64,000 nt of DNA, from positions 1,426,001-1,490,000 of the forward strand of contig NZ_AQGV01000012.1 of the NCBI RefSeq assembly GCF_014858725.1, in the 5' to 3' direction. Below the pieces are notes generated by a model. It made no database searches. It was given only the letters and a program-made list of their open reading frames with translations, and was not told the origin of the DNA. Both the position numbers and the translations under genes were made by a program. Positions 38,914-47,861 of this stretch are shown piece by piece (the stretch's first letter is position 1; each line of letters begins with the position of its first letter). This DNA comes from Pseudoalteromonas aurantia 208 (GTDB lineage: Bacteria > Pseudomonadota > Gammaproteobacteria > Enterobacterales > Alteromonadaceae).

Positions 38914-40338
38914 TTAAAAGCCAAACAAGCTCACTGCGAAAAACTTCGTTGCCACGGTATTCACAAAAATGATCAGTAACACTACTGGAATGAACGTCGA
39001 TAGTGAAAAGTTCACGTATTTCTCAGTAAAGCTCCCTTCATATCCTTCACAGCCTTGAGATAACTCTTCAGATAAACGTACTTTCTTCCAACGATATATC
39101 ACAAATAAACACACCATTAAGCCATTGAGAGGCAAGATCGTATCGTAAAAAACATCATATACCAGATCAAATAAGCTCTTACTTGCGCCACCATAATTTA
39201 TAAATTGGGTTAACCAATCAACCATACCAAATGACATCGTTGAGAGTATCGTTAATATACCCGTTGCACCTGCAAGTATGATTAATGCAGCCTTACGACT
39301 CACATTCTTCTCTTCCATTAACGCTGCGGTCGGCACTTCAATAATAGAGACCAAAGACGTGATTGCCGCAAAAAATACCAGCAAGAAAAACACAAAAGCC
39401 ACAATCGAAGCGCCGGTGTATCCAATATCTGATTGAATGGCAAGTAGGATTTTAGGTAAGTATACAAAAATCATTGATACTGACGATTCAGATAATTCAT
39501 CAGGGTTGGTTGCTGGGTTGAAGCTAAATATGGCTGGTAACACCATAAGACCCGCTATAAATGCGACCAAAGAATCAGTAAGCGCAACCATCTTTGCACC
39601 ACCAACAATATCTTCCTTTTTAGAAATATAAGAGGCATAAGTCATTAAAATACCCATCCCCAAAGACAATGAAAAGAACGCCTGAGATAACGCACCATTT
39701 AATACACTGGCATTCATTTTAGAAAAGTCGGGAATCACATAATAGCGCACACCAGCCATCGCATTATCTAATGTTAGCACATAGGCAACAAGCCCTATCA
39801 ATAGCACAAACAACGCAGGCATCAAAAACTTAGCCGCTTTTTCAATCCCTTGCTTTACGCCCCCCACTAAAATTAAATTAACGATAATACCAACCAGCAA
39901 CATATACCAAAAAACACTAGATTGATTAATAAACTCACCAAAGTGCGCCGGATCCGCTAATGCATCTAGGTTCCCCATGGCTGTCTGTGCTAAGTATCCA
40001 AAAATCCAAACGGTGATAACCATATAAAATACAGCGATCATAAAAGGCGTTAAAACCGCTAACATACCTGCAAACGACCACTTTTTGTCACTGTCAGAGA
40101 GCGTTTTATACGCACCGTATGGGTCTTTTTGTGCTTTTCGGCCCATGGCCATTTCAGCCATCATAACGGGCAAACAAATAAAAGCGACGAACAAAGCATA
40201 AACGAGTAAAAATGCACCACCACCATTTTTAGTAGCAGATACTGGGAAGCCAACTAAGTTACCAATCCCGACAGCAGAACCTGCTGCAGCTAAGATGAAA
40301 CCTAGTCGGGAGCTAAAATGCTCACGATTTGCACTCAT
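38914..40338 (-). CDS. Sodium-dependent transporter, NSS (SNF) family
   Basis: A 474-residue membrane protein with 11 or 12 helices. The N-terminal signature [37 protein letters not shown] is the family's first helix with the sodium and substrate site; the bacterial type (LeuT/MhsT-like) imports amino acids or related amines with sodium. Substrate not assignable. A TM-rich Ala/Val/Ile profile runs to the C-terminus. It shares a 167-bp spacer with the divergent yciI. Confidence 0.9.
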   Translation of the reverse strand: MSANREHFSSRLGFILAAAGSAVGIGNLVGFPVSATKNGGGAFLLVYALFVAFICLPVMMAEMAMGRKAQKDPYGAYKTLSDSDKKWSFAGMLAVLTPFMIAVFYMVITVWIFGYLAQTAMGNLDALADPAHFGEFINQSSVFWYMLLVGIIVNLILVGGVKQGIEKAAKFLMPALFVLLIGLVAYVLTLDNAMAGVRYYVIPDFSKMNASVLNGALSQAFFSLSLGMGILMTYASYISKKEDIVGGAKMVALTDSLVAFIAGLMVLPAIFSFNPATNPDELSESSVSMIFVYLPKILLAIQSDIGYTGASIVAFVFFLLVFFAAITSLVSIIEVPTAALMEEKNVSRKAALIILAGATGILTILSTMSFGMVDWLTQFINYGGASKSLFDLVYDVFYDTILPLNGLMVCLFVIYRWKKVRLSEELSQGCEGYEGSFTEKYVNFSLSTFIPVVLLIIFVNTVATKFFAVSLFGF

Positions 40339-40505
40339 GCAGACAACCTTATTATTATTTTAAAATATCCGAGCGACTCTACCAGCCTTCACGGCCTATT
40401 TTCAAGTTTTTAACGTTAAAGGCCCAGACAAATCTGATCATCGTTTACAAGCTAGTGCAAATCAGACTACTATATGGAAAATTTATCTTACTGATTAGCA
40501 TAGCT

Positions 40506-40802
40506 ATGTTATATATGATCCATTCTACAGACGTAGAAAACTCTTTAGAAAAGCGCTTAGCTGCCCGACCCGCGCATATAGCGCGCATTACCGAGCTACA
40601 AGAACAAGGTCGTGTTGTTGCGGCGGGCCCATTACCGGCGATTGATTCGAATGATCCTGGCAGTGCGGGTTTTACTGGCTCATTGATCATCGCTGAATTC
40701 GATTCATTAGCACAAGCACAAGCTTGGGCTGATGATGACCCTTATATTCACGCGGGTGTTTACGCTGGTAGTATCGTAAAACCATTTAAAAAAGTATTTT
40801 AA
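40506..40802 (+). CDS. yciI: YciI family protein
   Basis: A 98-residue protein from ATG 40506: [49 protein letters not shown] and the C-terminal VKPFKKVF match E. coli YciI closely. Upstream codons in the same frame (back to 40329) have no homologous counterpart and were excluded. The YciI fold is a ferredoxin-like dimer with a conserved His and Asp; its enzymatic role is not established. It is usually found by yciB, which is 21.6 kb away here. Confidence 0.92.
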   Translation: MLYMIHSTDVENSLEKRLAARPAHIARITELQEQGRVVAAGPLPAIDSNDPGSAGFTGSLIIAEFDSLAQAQAWADDDPYIHAGVYAGSIVKPFKKVF

Positions 40803-40891
40803 TCTGATGTAAGTTCAGGAAAGGTTAATCACCTGTGTTCTAATCTTACATACTCTTGTTTAGTAACTTTAAGATCGTGGAGCTTTGTAAA

Positions 40892-41134
40892 ATGCGATTG
40901 ATAGTTTGTCTGTTTCTTTCTGGGTTGTTGTTACTGTCAAGTAACGCCTCAAGTGCTGAAAAGCAGACAATAACCAAAAAACAGGCTGTCGAACTTGCCT
41001 TAGCAGACTTTTCTGGTAGAACCTTGAAAATAACCGAGCAAGGTGACTATTTCATCGTACGTATATTGCAAAGCAACGGTCGTATTGTAGATCTCAAAGT
41101 TAATAAAGTGACTGGAGAGGTCAAAAAGGATTAG
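40892..41134 (+). CDS. PepSY-domain periplasmic protein
   Basis: An 80-residue exported protein: from ATG 40892 (GGAG at 40879-40882) it has a signal peptide (MRLIVCLFLSGLLLLSSNAS) and one PepSY domain (ITKKQAVELALADFSGRTLKI ... DLKVNKVTGEVKKD). PepSY proteins are often encoded with PhoP/PhoQ-type systems and may inhibit or tune them. It is 2 bp from the response regulator, so one operon. Confidence 0.88.
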   Translation: MRLIVCLFLSGLLLLSSNASSAEKQTITKKQAVELALADFSGRTLKITEQGDYFIVRILQSNGRIVDLKVNKVTGEVKKD

Positions 41135-41136
41135 AA

Positions 41137-41811
41137 ATGCGAATTTTAGTAATTGAAGATGATATTCAACTGGCCGAAAACCTGCGTAGCGCACTTGAGA
41201 AAGAAAAATACAGTATCGATTTATGCCATGATGGTGAGTCTGGTTTGTTTCATCTGAAAGAATATCCGTTAGATATGGCGGTTATCGATTTGGGGCTCCC
41301 GAAATTAAATGGTATCGAAATTATTCGTCAAGCCAGAGCTGCTGGAATAGACATTCCTATTCTAATACTCACCGCGCGAGATCGTTGGCAAGATAAAGTT
41401 GAAGGGCTTGATGCTGGTGCAGATGATTACTTAACCAAACCGTTTCATTTAGAAGAACTCATCGCTCGCTGTAATGCCCTAATTCGTAGAAGTGCAGGTC
41501 AAGCAAATCCCGAAATCAGTATTGGGCCAATAAAAATTCATACCCGTTCTCAGCAGGTATGGGTTAACGAAAGAGAACTCTCGTTAACAGCTTATGAGTA
41601 TAAAGTACTCGAGTATTTAATGGTTAACCCCCAAAAAGTGATATCAAAATCAGAACTTACAGAACATATTTATGATCAAGATTTTGATTTAGATTCAAAC
41701 GTCATTGAAGTCTTTGTTTTACGATTGCGGAAAAAGCTCGATCCCGATGGTACGCTTAATCCTGTCGAAACATTGCGAGGAAGAGGCTACAGGTTTAAAA
41801 ACCAGTGGTAA
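41137..41811 (+). CDS. OmpR-family response regulator (PhoP/QseB-like)
   Basis: A 224-residue regulator: receiver with acidic pocket EDD at 7-9, Asp51 (VIDLGLPKLNG) and Lys in TKPFH, then a winged-helix domain (ELSLTAYEYKVLEYLMVNPQKVISK, DSNVIEVFVLRLRKKLDP, RGRGYRF). The kinase start overlaps its last codons. Being next to PepSY and a PhoQ-like sensor points to an envelope-stress or cation-responsive pathway, by analogy. Confidence 0.93.
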   Translation: MRILVIEDDIQLAENLRSALEKEKYSIDLCHDGESGLFHLKEYPLDMAVIDLGLPKLNGIEIIRQARAAGIDIPILILTARDRWQDKVEGLDAGADDYLTKPFHLEELIARCNALIRRSAGQANPEISIGPIKIHTRSQQVWVNERELSLTAYEYKVLEYLMVNPQKVISKSELTEHIYDQDFDLDSNVIEVFVLRLRKKLDPDGTLNPVETLRGRGYRFKNQW

Positions 41812-43145
41812 ACGCTGCACAAATCTCTTTAAAAATAAGACAAGGATTCATTCTTGTCTTTGTGCTTATAGTTGCACTTCCGGCCTTGTTTTTCTCCATT
41901 GGCCGTGCCTATCATGCCTCTTTAGTTGAAGCAACAGAGAAAACCTTAGAAGCGCATTTATACTCCCTAATATCTGAAGTCGAATTTGTCACTGATGGCA
42001 TTGAAATGCCTCGAACCATTTTGGCACCTGAGCTAAATCGGTTAAATTCAGATACCTTTGCAATGGTTTATCAAGATCAAACGCTTGTTTGGTATTCTGA
42101 ATCAGCGGTTAACCTGTCTGTCACACCTGAATTTGTAAACGGAGAAGCTGGCGCAGCTGAATTTGAGTTAGTGAAATACAATCAAGCAAAGTACTGGCAA
42201 TTAAGCTTAACTGTGATTTTAGGTAACGCAGAACAATCTCAACATGCACGGTTTATTTTATTAAAACGCAACGATGCACTCGTTGAACAAATGTCGGGTT
42301 TTCGCAATACGCTTGTCAATTGGATGTTGGTCATGGGGGTACTTATTGCAGCGCTCATGGCTGTGGGCTTTATTTGGAATGCCAGACCTTTGCAACGGCT
42401 TGATAAAGAAATTAAAGAAGTGGAAGCCGGTGAAAGAGACAAAATCAGTGGCCTCTACCCTGTTGAACTGCAAACCATTAAGGCTGACCTAAATTTATTA
42501 CTTGATTCTCAACGCCGCCAAAAAGAGCGTTATAGATCATCCTTAAGTGACTTAGCCCACGCTTTAAAAACCCCCTTAGCAGTATTGAAATCTAGCCCGA
42601 TGGCATCAGATGAAGACGCACAAGAGCAGCTCGATAGAATAAATGCAATGATAGAGCACCAATTAAAACGGGCTGCGACAGGCGCATCAGATACTTGGAA
42701 AAAGCAAACAGTTGTAGAACCTGTGCTAAAATCTATATTGAATGCAATGCGTAAGGTATATCACGACAAAAATATTGACTTCCATTGTCAATGTAGCCCG
42801 GACCTTGCTTTCTTAGGCGATAAAACAGACTTAATGGAAATTCTAGGCAATATTATTGATAACGCTTGTAAAGCTTGCCAACACACAGTTGAAATAAACC
42901 TACGTGCATTGAATAATAAAGGGATATGTATTGAAGTATCTGACGACGGCCCTGGAATACCCGACCATCAACGGTCTGAACTATTAAAACGTGGTGCGAG
43001 ATTAGACACATATGAAGCTGGACATGGTGTCGGAATGGCCATTGTATCCGACTTAGTGAACGCATACCATGGGCATATACATATAGATAACTCACCACTT
43101 GGTGGAGCTAGGTTTTCGATTGAGTTTAATTATGAAAAAAACTAA
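41805..43145 (+). CDS. PhoQ-like sensor histidine kinase
   Basis: A 446-residue kinase with GTG start at 41805 inside the regulator gene. Two membrane helices (14-32 and 171-190) enclose a periplasmic sensor of about 140 residues. A HAMP-like linker follows; then phosphoacceptor His252 in SDLAHALKTPLAV, and the ATPase with NIIDNACKAC, DDGPGIP and GHGVGMAI. PhoQ-type sensors have this LAHxLKTPL motif. It should phosphorylate the overlapping response regulator. Confidence 0.92.
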   Translation: MVNAAQISLKIRQGFILVFVLIVALPALFFSIGRAYHASLVEATEKTLEAHLYSLISEVEFVTDGIEMPRTILAPELNRLNSDTFAMVYQDQTLVWYSESAVNLSVTPEFVNGEAGAAEFELVKYNQAKYWQLSLTVILGNAEQSQHARFILLKRNDALVEQMSGFRNTLVNWMLVMGVLIAALMAVGFIWNARPLQRLDKEIKEVEAGERDKISGLYPVELQTIKADLNLLLDSQRRQKERYRSSLSDLAHALKTPLAVLKSSPMASDEDAQEQLDRINAMIEHQLKRAATGASDTWKKQTVVEPVLKSILNAMRKVYHDKNIDFHCQCSPDLAFLGDKTDLMEILGNIIDNACKACQHTVEINLRALNNKGICIEVSDDGPGIPDHQRSELLKRGARLDTYEAGHGVGMAIVSDLVNAYHGHIHIDNSPLGGARFSIEFNYEKN

Positions 43146-43545
43146 ACACGTCTTTTATTTTTCACTGCTATTTTGTGCGGCATCAGCCAATGCGAATATC
43201 GATATTTTAAAAGACTGTGAGCCATTGGCTGATACGCATCCGTCACGCGCAAAAAATTATATTATTTGTTTAGACGGGAACATTACCAACCTAGAGCGCA
43301 CCAGAAAAACCTGGATCACCAAACTTAGACTAGACATGAATTTAATCGAACAAGATACTGGCAACTCTCAATTACTACCTATTGTAGAACGCAGCTTTAT
43401 CAGGCAAGACAAATATATTGAAGACAGCTGTCGCTGGCGATATTTACATCAAATGCCTAACGCGACTAAGGCTGCCATCATCTATAAAAAATGTAAAATT
43501 CGCATGTTACAAAGGCACATTGAAGACCTCAAGCTCCCCTTCTAA
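43132..43545 (+). CDS. Small exported protein, possibly LprI-like
   Basis: A 137-residue protein from ATG 43132, inside the end of the kinase gene. Signal peptide (MKKTKHVFYFSLLFCAASANA), then a cysteine-containing helical domain (CEPLAD, CLDG, DSCRWR, KKCKIRMLQRHIEDL). The spacing of Cys, Leu and Arg is faintly like the DUF1311/LprI lysozyme-inhibitor fold, but I would not rely on it. It overlaps the kinase by 14 bp, so it belongs to the PepSY/regulator/kinase operon. Confidence 0.65.
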   Translation: MKKTKHVFYFSLLFCAASANANIDILKDCEPLADTHPSRAKNYIICLDGNITNLERTRKTWITKLRLDMNLIEQDTGNSQLLPIVERSFIRQDKYIEDSCRWRYLHQMPNATKAAIIYKKCKIRMLQRHIEDLKLPF

Positions 43546-43646
43546 TCTTAACAGCGAGTGGTTTTCGAAGGGTGCCTTTCAATATACTCGTGCGCTTTAA
43601 ACTGCACGCACCGATTAACTTCTCGGTTGAAACGCGCTTAAAGTCA

Positions 43647-46280
43647 TTAGTTCTCCTTCACTGAAAACAAATCAACCAGTCGTTCATATTGCGCTTTTTG
43701 CGCAACATCACACTGAGTTATCATATGATTAACGTTGGCAAGCTTACTCTTTAGTCCATCAATTTTATCTATATATGAAGAAAATAACTTATTTATTCTG
43801 TCTTTCAGCTCAATAGAACATACAGTCGCAAAAGAATAAGGCTGCCACTGCTGCTCTTCAGGCGATGATTTTTCAAACAACTTATTTATGTTTTTCTCAA
43901 GGTAATTGATGGCTGATGTTCTGTTTTTCGGGTTGTAGATTGGGTATTGGAGGTAATAGCCTTTAAACGCTTCTTTACGCACATCTTTAGAAAATAAAAA
44001 GGCGTAATACATGTGCACCGCACCTTCAAAAGAAAAGTACCCCATGTAGCGAATTAGGCGCTTTTTCAGTGCTTCATTCTTCGAGGTTTTATAAACTGCC
44101 ATAAACTGGTTAAATTCTTTTTTCCCTGAGGTACTGGCTATGACATTAAGTACTGCATTTTGTAGTTCAATATCCAGTTGGGATTGTTTTGTTAATATTG
44201 CTTGGTAATGTGTTTTTGCGAAATTGATTGCGTCATTATCTCGTAATTTTGCCCCGAGGAAGATTAAAGAAATTGATTTCAATTCACTATTGGCGCTTGC
44301 GTCACTATTATCACGATACCAACGCCTCGCATTCAATATGGGCGACAATTTTTCAATTATGTAACTCGCATGCGGCTCATAAAGACGAGGGGGTACCACA
44401 TCATAAAAATCATTGTTTAGAGTGCGAAGTCCTTCTACAACCAACTCTTGATTAACCGATTTATTGTTTATCATTTGCAACTGCAGAGTCAGTGCATCAG
44501 CATAACTTCTATATCCGCCACGAACTAAAGCCTGATTATTTGCCATGAGTGACTGCTTTTCGATATCAGACAGTAAATTAATCCAAGTTTCATTACCTGC
44601 ATCACTCACCGTGTCATCAAAATAGCTCGTATACCGGTAATACCCCAAGCCATATGCATCAGGAAACACCGCAAACGTGCCTTTAGGTAAAGGCACGGTA
44701 AGCTCAGTTTCATTCAACACAACAGGTTGAATGATCACACCACGGTGTGTAAAAAACTTAAGCTGCAACGGTATGTGCCAATACGGAGCCTTATTGGTGC
44801 TGTTTAGTTCTCTGACTGGCTCACTGCCTAATTCAGTAAATGGACGCTGAGTAATGATCAGTTGATTGTTTTTTCTTGTCACACTCACAAAAGGGTAACT
44901 TGGCTGTTTCAAAAAAGAGTCAAAAATATCTGCGACGGGCCGTTTTGCATGCGCTTCTATATGCGCGATAAATTCAGAGTAAGATACATTTCTCCCATAA
45001 AACTGCTTTATATAAGAAATAACAGCGAGTCGAAATGCGCTTTCACCCACATATTGCTCAACCATTGCTATAACCGAACTGCCTTTTGTATATACCACTT
45101 GTCCAATAGAATGGTAATCATCGACTGTGCGCATTGTCCGTTTAATTGGTCGTGATGTTGGCGTATCATCCCAAAAAGATTCAAGTTGCGGCAAGTCTAA
45201 ATTATTTTCAAATTCGGTGTAGTGAGTGGTAACCATTTTTCTCGCTAGCCACTCCGAAAAAGACTCATTAAGCCAAAGATCATCCCACCACCGCATTGTC
45301 ACTAAATTACCAAACCACATGTGAATTATTTCATGTGCCAGTAATTTATACTGTGCATATCGCTTTGATTTTGACACTTCACTTGGTGATGTGATCCATG
45401 CTTTGTTGAGTGTAACGAGCCCCACGTTTTCCATACCCGCGCCTTCATATGCAGGCAGCACAAGAAAATCCAATTTTTGATACGGGAATTTAATTGAAAA
45501 ATAACACTGAATATAATTAAAAAGTTTAGGAATGACTCGTGCCACATGCTCATAATGATTATCTGCACCTTGGGTTGTATAAATCACTGACGAGACAGGT
45601 AACCCTTTGATGATTAATGACTTAAATTTACCTACCGAAAAAGCAATCACATCCGTATTGATTGGCCTTGTTTCTTTAAAGTGATGTGTATTGTAGCCGT
45701 CTTTTTCATCAATGAACTTGATGGGCGTGTTACTAATTACATCAAAAGCGCTGGGAGCTATAATGGTTATTTGAAAAGGAATTTTAAACTCAGGTTCATC
45801 AAATGATGGAAAAACCGTTCTTGCCTGCATAGCCTGAAATTGCGTCGCCAGATAATGCCCCTGATCATAAAACTGATACAACCCCGTCATATCTCGGTTG
45901 TAATTACCTGAAAATTGAACGGATAATAGATAATGCCCTCTCTCAATTTTCTGCGTTGCTGTAAGTTCTATAATATCGTATTTATTGGGTTCAGAGGCGA
46001 CCAAACCTATAGGCTCTTCAGCGTTCAAAGTGAGTGTGGCACGGCGTATATTTAGCTTTTTACTATATAGTTTAATCGCACTAACGGCCGACTTAATATG
46101 TATTAATATTTCCGTTGTACCACGGTATTCATCTATATTGGGGTTCAAGTGCAGAACAATTTTTTGCTGTTCTGGTGTGACATAATGACCCAGTTTATAC
46201 TCAGCCGCTTCAACATGTTCTAACTTGATGAGTAGCGCTGCAATATAAAAAAGTGTGCATAATACATCTCTCGTGCTCAA
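43647..46280 (-). CDS. M1 family aminopeptidase (exported)
   Basis: An 877-residue zinc aminopeptidase: substrate motif GAGMENVGL, zinc site HEIIH (His316, His320) with catalytic Glu317, and distal ligand Glu339 in NESFSEW. A hydrophobic N-terminus (about 7-26, ending near EAAEY) suggests export, unlike cytoplasmic PepN. The C-terminal ERAP1-like helical domain follows. Cleaves N-terminal residues from peptides, in keeping with the peptide-scavenging equipment of the window. Confidence 0.92.
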   Translation of the reverse strand: MSTRDVLCTLFYIAALLIKLEHVEAAEYKLGHYVTPEQQKIVLHLNPNIDEYRGTTEILIHIKSAVSAIKLYSKKLNIRRATLTLNAEEPIGLVASEPNKYDIIELTATQKIERGHYLLSVQFSGNYNRDMTGLYQFYDQGHYLATQFQAMQARTVFPSFDEPEFKIPFQITIIAPSAFDVISNTPIKFIDEKDGYNTHHFKETRPINTDVIAFSVGKFKSLIIKGLPVSSVIYTTQGADNHYEHVARVIPKLFNYIQCYFSIKFPYQKLDFLVLPAYEGAGMENVGLVTLNKAWITSPSEVSKSKRYAQYKLLAHEIIHMWFGNLVTMRWWDDLWLNESFSEWLARKMVTTHYTEFENNLDLPQLESFWDDTPTSRPIKRTMRTVDDYHSIGQVVYTKGSSVIAMVEQYVGESAFRLAVISYIKQFYGRNVSYSEFIAHIEAHAKRPVADIFDSFLKQPSYPFVSVTRKNNQLIITQRPFTELGSEPVRELNSTNKAPYWHIPLQLKFFTHRGVIIQPVVLNETELTVPLPKGTFAVFPDAYGLGYYRYTSYFDDTVSDAGNETWINLLSDIEKQSLMANNQALVRGGYRSYADALTLQLQMINNKSVNQELVVEGLRTLNNDFYDVVPPRLYEPHASYIIEKLSPILNARRWYRDNSDASANSELKSISLIFLGAKLRDNDAINFAKTHYQAILTKQSQLDIELQNAVLNVIASTSGKKEFNQFMAVYKTSKNEALKKRLIRYMGYFSFEGAVHMYYAFLFSKDVRKEAFKGYYLQYPIYNPKNRTSAINYLEKNINKLFEKSSPEEQQWQPYSFATVCSIELKDRINKLFSSYIDKIDGLKSKLANVNHMITQCDVAQKAQYERLVDLFSVKEN

Positions 46281-46323
46281 ACTTTTACCCTCAACTATTT
46301 TTACTCATAGTAATAAAAAACGC

Positions 46324-47043
46324 TCAATGTTTACGATGACAAGCCAAAGAGCGACCCTCCCCCCCATATTGGCGCGCATGCTCATGGAGTTTACTTACCA
46401 ATCTATAGCTACAAATTGGCAATAGGTACATGGTAGATAGCCACATTAGCGCTATGTAAGGCCCAGTTTGATGTAGTACTAAGTTATACATTTGAAAGTA
46501 AAAAAATAAACAAATATGAGGGAGCAATATAAAGGCGATGCTCACAGCTATAAATTGCGCAACAGATAATGGGTATTTCTTATCTATAACCTGTAGCAAC
46601 GTAAACATCAAAACGGTGTAAAGCACGGCTCTAGAATCAATTAAGAAATCAATGCCGAACCGCCCATCTATCGCTTCAGCGGCGAAATGCCAAAATGCCG
46701 CCTCAAAAAACAACATGTTAGCACTGCCACTGAGCCAGTATGACTTGCCATAAACCAAGGGGCTATTTGCATATGATAAAAATGCCAACGCCGTATAAAA
46801 CAGAGCTAACACACATAAAGTAACGCACACAGCGAGAGCCATCAGTAAACGAGTAGAGATGAATAAATACTGAGAGCAAGTCAACAAAACTTGATGCCAA
46901 AGCCAATAATTGGCTTTGCCAGCACCAACTGCGAGATAATGGGAATACTCTTCTTCCAAATCTCCTACTATTTCATCCTTCACTTTACTGGGTAAAATCA
47001 CGTCAAGAAGCCACTTTGCAATTTTTAATGATGCACTTGTCAT
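46324..47043 (-). CDS. Small membrane protein with permease-prefix-like N-terminus
   Basis: A 239-residue protein from ATG 47043, with GGAG 6 nt upstream; one base separates it from the PadR stop. The N-terminal KIAKWLLDVILPSKVKDEIVGDLEEEYSHY resembles the permease prefix domain that precedes MacB-like ABC permeases linked to PadR regulators. Here only four or five hydrophobic segments follow and no permease core, so it stands alone. Its role is unknown; it is probably controlled by the PadR in front. Confidence 0.7.
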   Translation of the reverse strand: MTSASLKIAKWLLDVILPSKVKDEIVGDLEEEYSHYLAVGAGKANYWLWHQVLLTCSQYLFISTRLLMALAVCVTLCVLALFYTALAFLSYANSPLVYGKSYWLSGSANMLFFEAAFWHFAAEAIDGRFGIDFLIDSRAVLYTVLMFTLLQVIDKKYPLSVAQFIAVSIAFILLPHICLFFYFQMYNLVLHQTGPYIALMWLSTMYLLPICSYRLVSKLHEHARQYGGEGRSLACHRKH

Positions 47044-47044
47044 G

Positions 47045-47383
47045 TCAATCTCCAAGCCCTGCAATCACAGGTAATTTGCACCACATCTTTTCTAATCTGA
47101 TCCGCGTATCTTGCAAACTCGATACGCCAAGTGCTGTGACTGTAAAATACCGTTTAGCCTTACCACCGCGCTCAGCCGTTGCCCCCCCCTTTTTTGATGT
47201 GATAAAGCCCTTTTTCTCAAACCTTTCAACGGTTGTATAGATAGCGCCAATAGACACCTCTCTATCAATACTGTCTTTCAAATAACGTCGCACCGTCACA
47301 CCATAAGCCTCATCGCCAAGATGTAAAATACTCAGCAAAACCAAATGTTCGAATTCGCCTAAATATGATTTTTTATTCGCCAT
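47045..47383 (-). CDS. PadR family transcriptional regulator
   Basis: A 112-residue winged-helix protein: GEFEHLVLLSILHLGDEAYGVTVRRYL, SIGAIYTTVERFEKKGFI, GKAKRYFTVTALG are the family pattern. PadR proteins repress their own operon. A 20-bp perfect inverted repeat surrounds the promoter upstream (47400-47464), which is very likely its operator. It forms a two-gene operon with the membrane protein. Confidence 0.93.
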   Translation of the reverse strand: MANKKSYLGEFEHLVLLSILHLGDEAYGVTVRRYLKDSIDREVSIGAIYTTVERFEKKGFITSKKGGATAERGGKAKRYFTVTALGVSSLQDTRIRLEKMWCKLPVIAGLGD

Positions 47384-47399
47384 TTTTCACCGCCCTCAC

Positions 47400-47464
47400 A
47401 ATAATAACTACATAATAGAATAAACATATTCAATGTCAATAATATCTATTATGTAGTTATTATT
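47400..47464 (-). promoter_or_regulatory. PadR operon promoter inside a perfect inverted repeat
   Basis: The 20 bp at 47400-47419 (starting AATAATAACTAC) are the exact reverse complement of 47445-47464. On the minus strand the region contains TTGACA (47439-47434), 16 bp, then TATTAT (47417-47412), a near-ideal sigma-70 promoter. The -10 lies within one arm. This arrangement is what a self-repressing PadR operator would look like. Confidence 0.8.
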
Positions 47465-47861
47465 AATGCCCTTACGTGATCCTCATATAAGCACCGAAGT
47501 ATCTAGGAAAAATCTATTTTAGCCTGCATTGCTGCTATAAACAGTTGAGTAGAAAAGGCATTGCGCACAAAGCAGATACTGTTAGCTTCTCGATTTTACT
47601 CATCTGGGTAAAGGGTTGAGAAAATTGCGTTTTGTCGTTATCAAGGTATGGCGTGCTTACAGGTGCAGATGTTCGCTTTTTATTTAAAGTGCTTTTAGTT
47701 AACATGATTTGATGTGAGGAAAAATCAGAAAATACAGTTCATCATCAATGGGTTATCACTCACCTATCGGCACACCGATTTTATTTTGAAAGGTAAAGCC
47801 CTACATGGTTATACACCTCAAGGCTTTACATTTTTTATTAAATTTTCCTATCCGCGTTATG
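47465..47861. other. Intergenic region with two plus-strand hairpins
   Basis: 397 bp with no convincing gene. ATCGG-CACA-CCGAT at 47767-47780 is followed by TTTATTTT, and GTAAAGCC (47793-47800) pairs with GGCTTTAC (47822-47829), followed by a T-run (47831-47836). Both look like plus-strand terminators, though no gene on that strand precedes them. The second could also serve, more weakly, as terminator for the minus-strand transporter gene. Confidence 0.4.
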
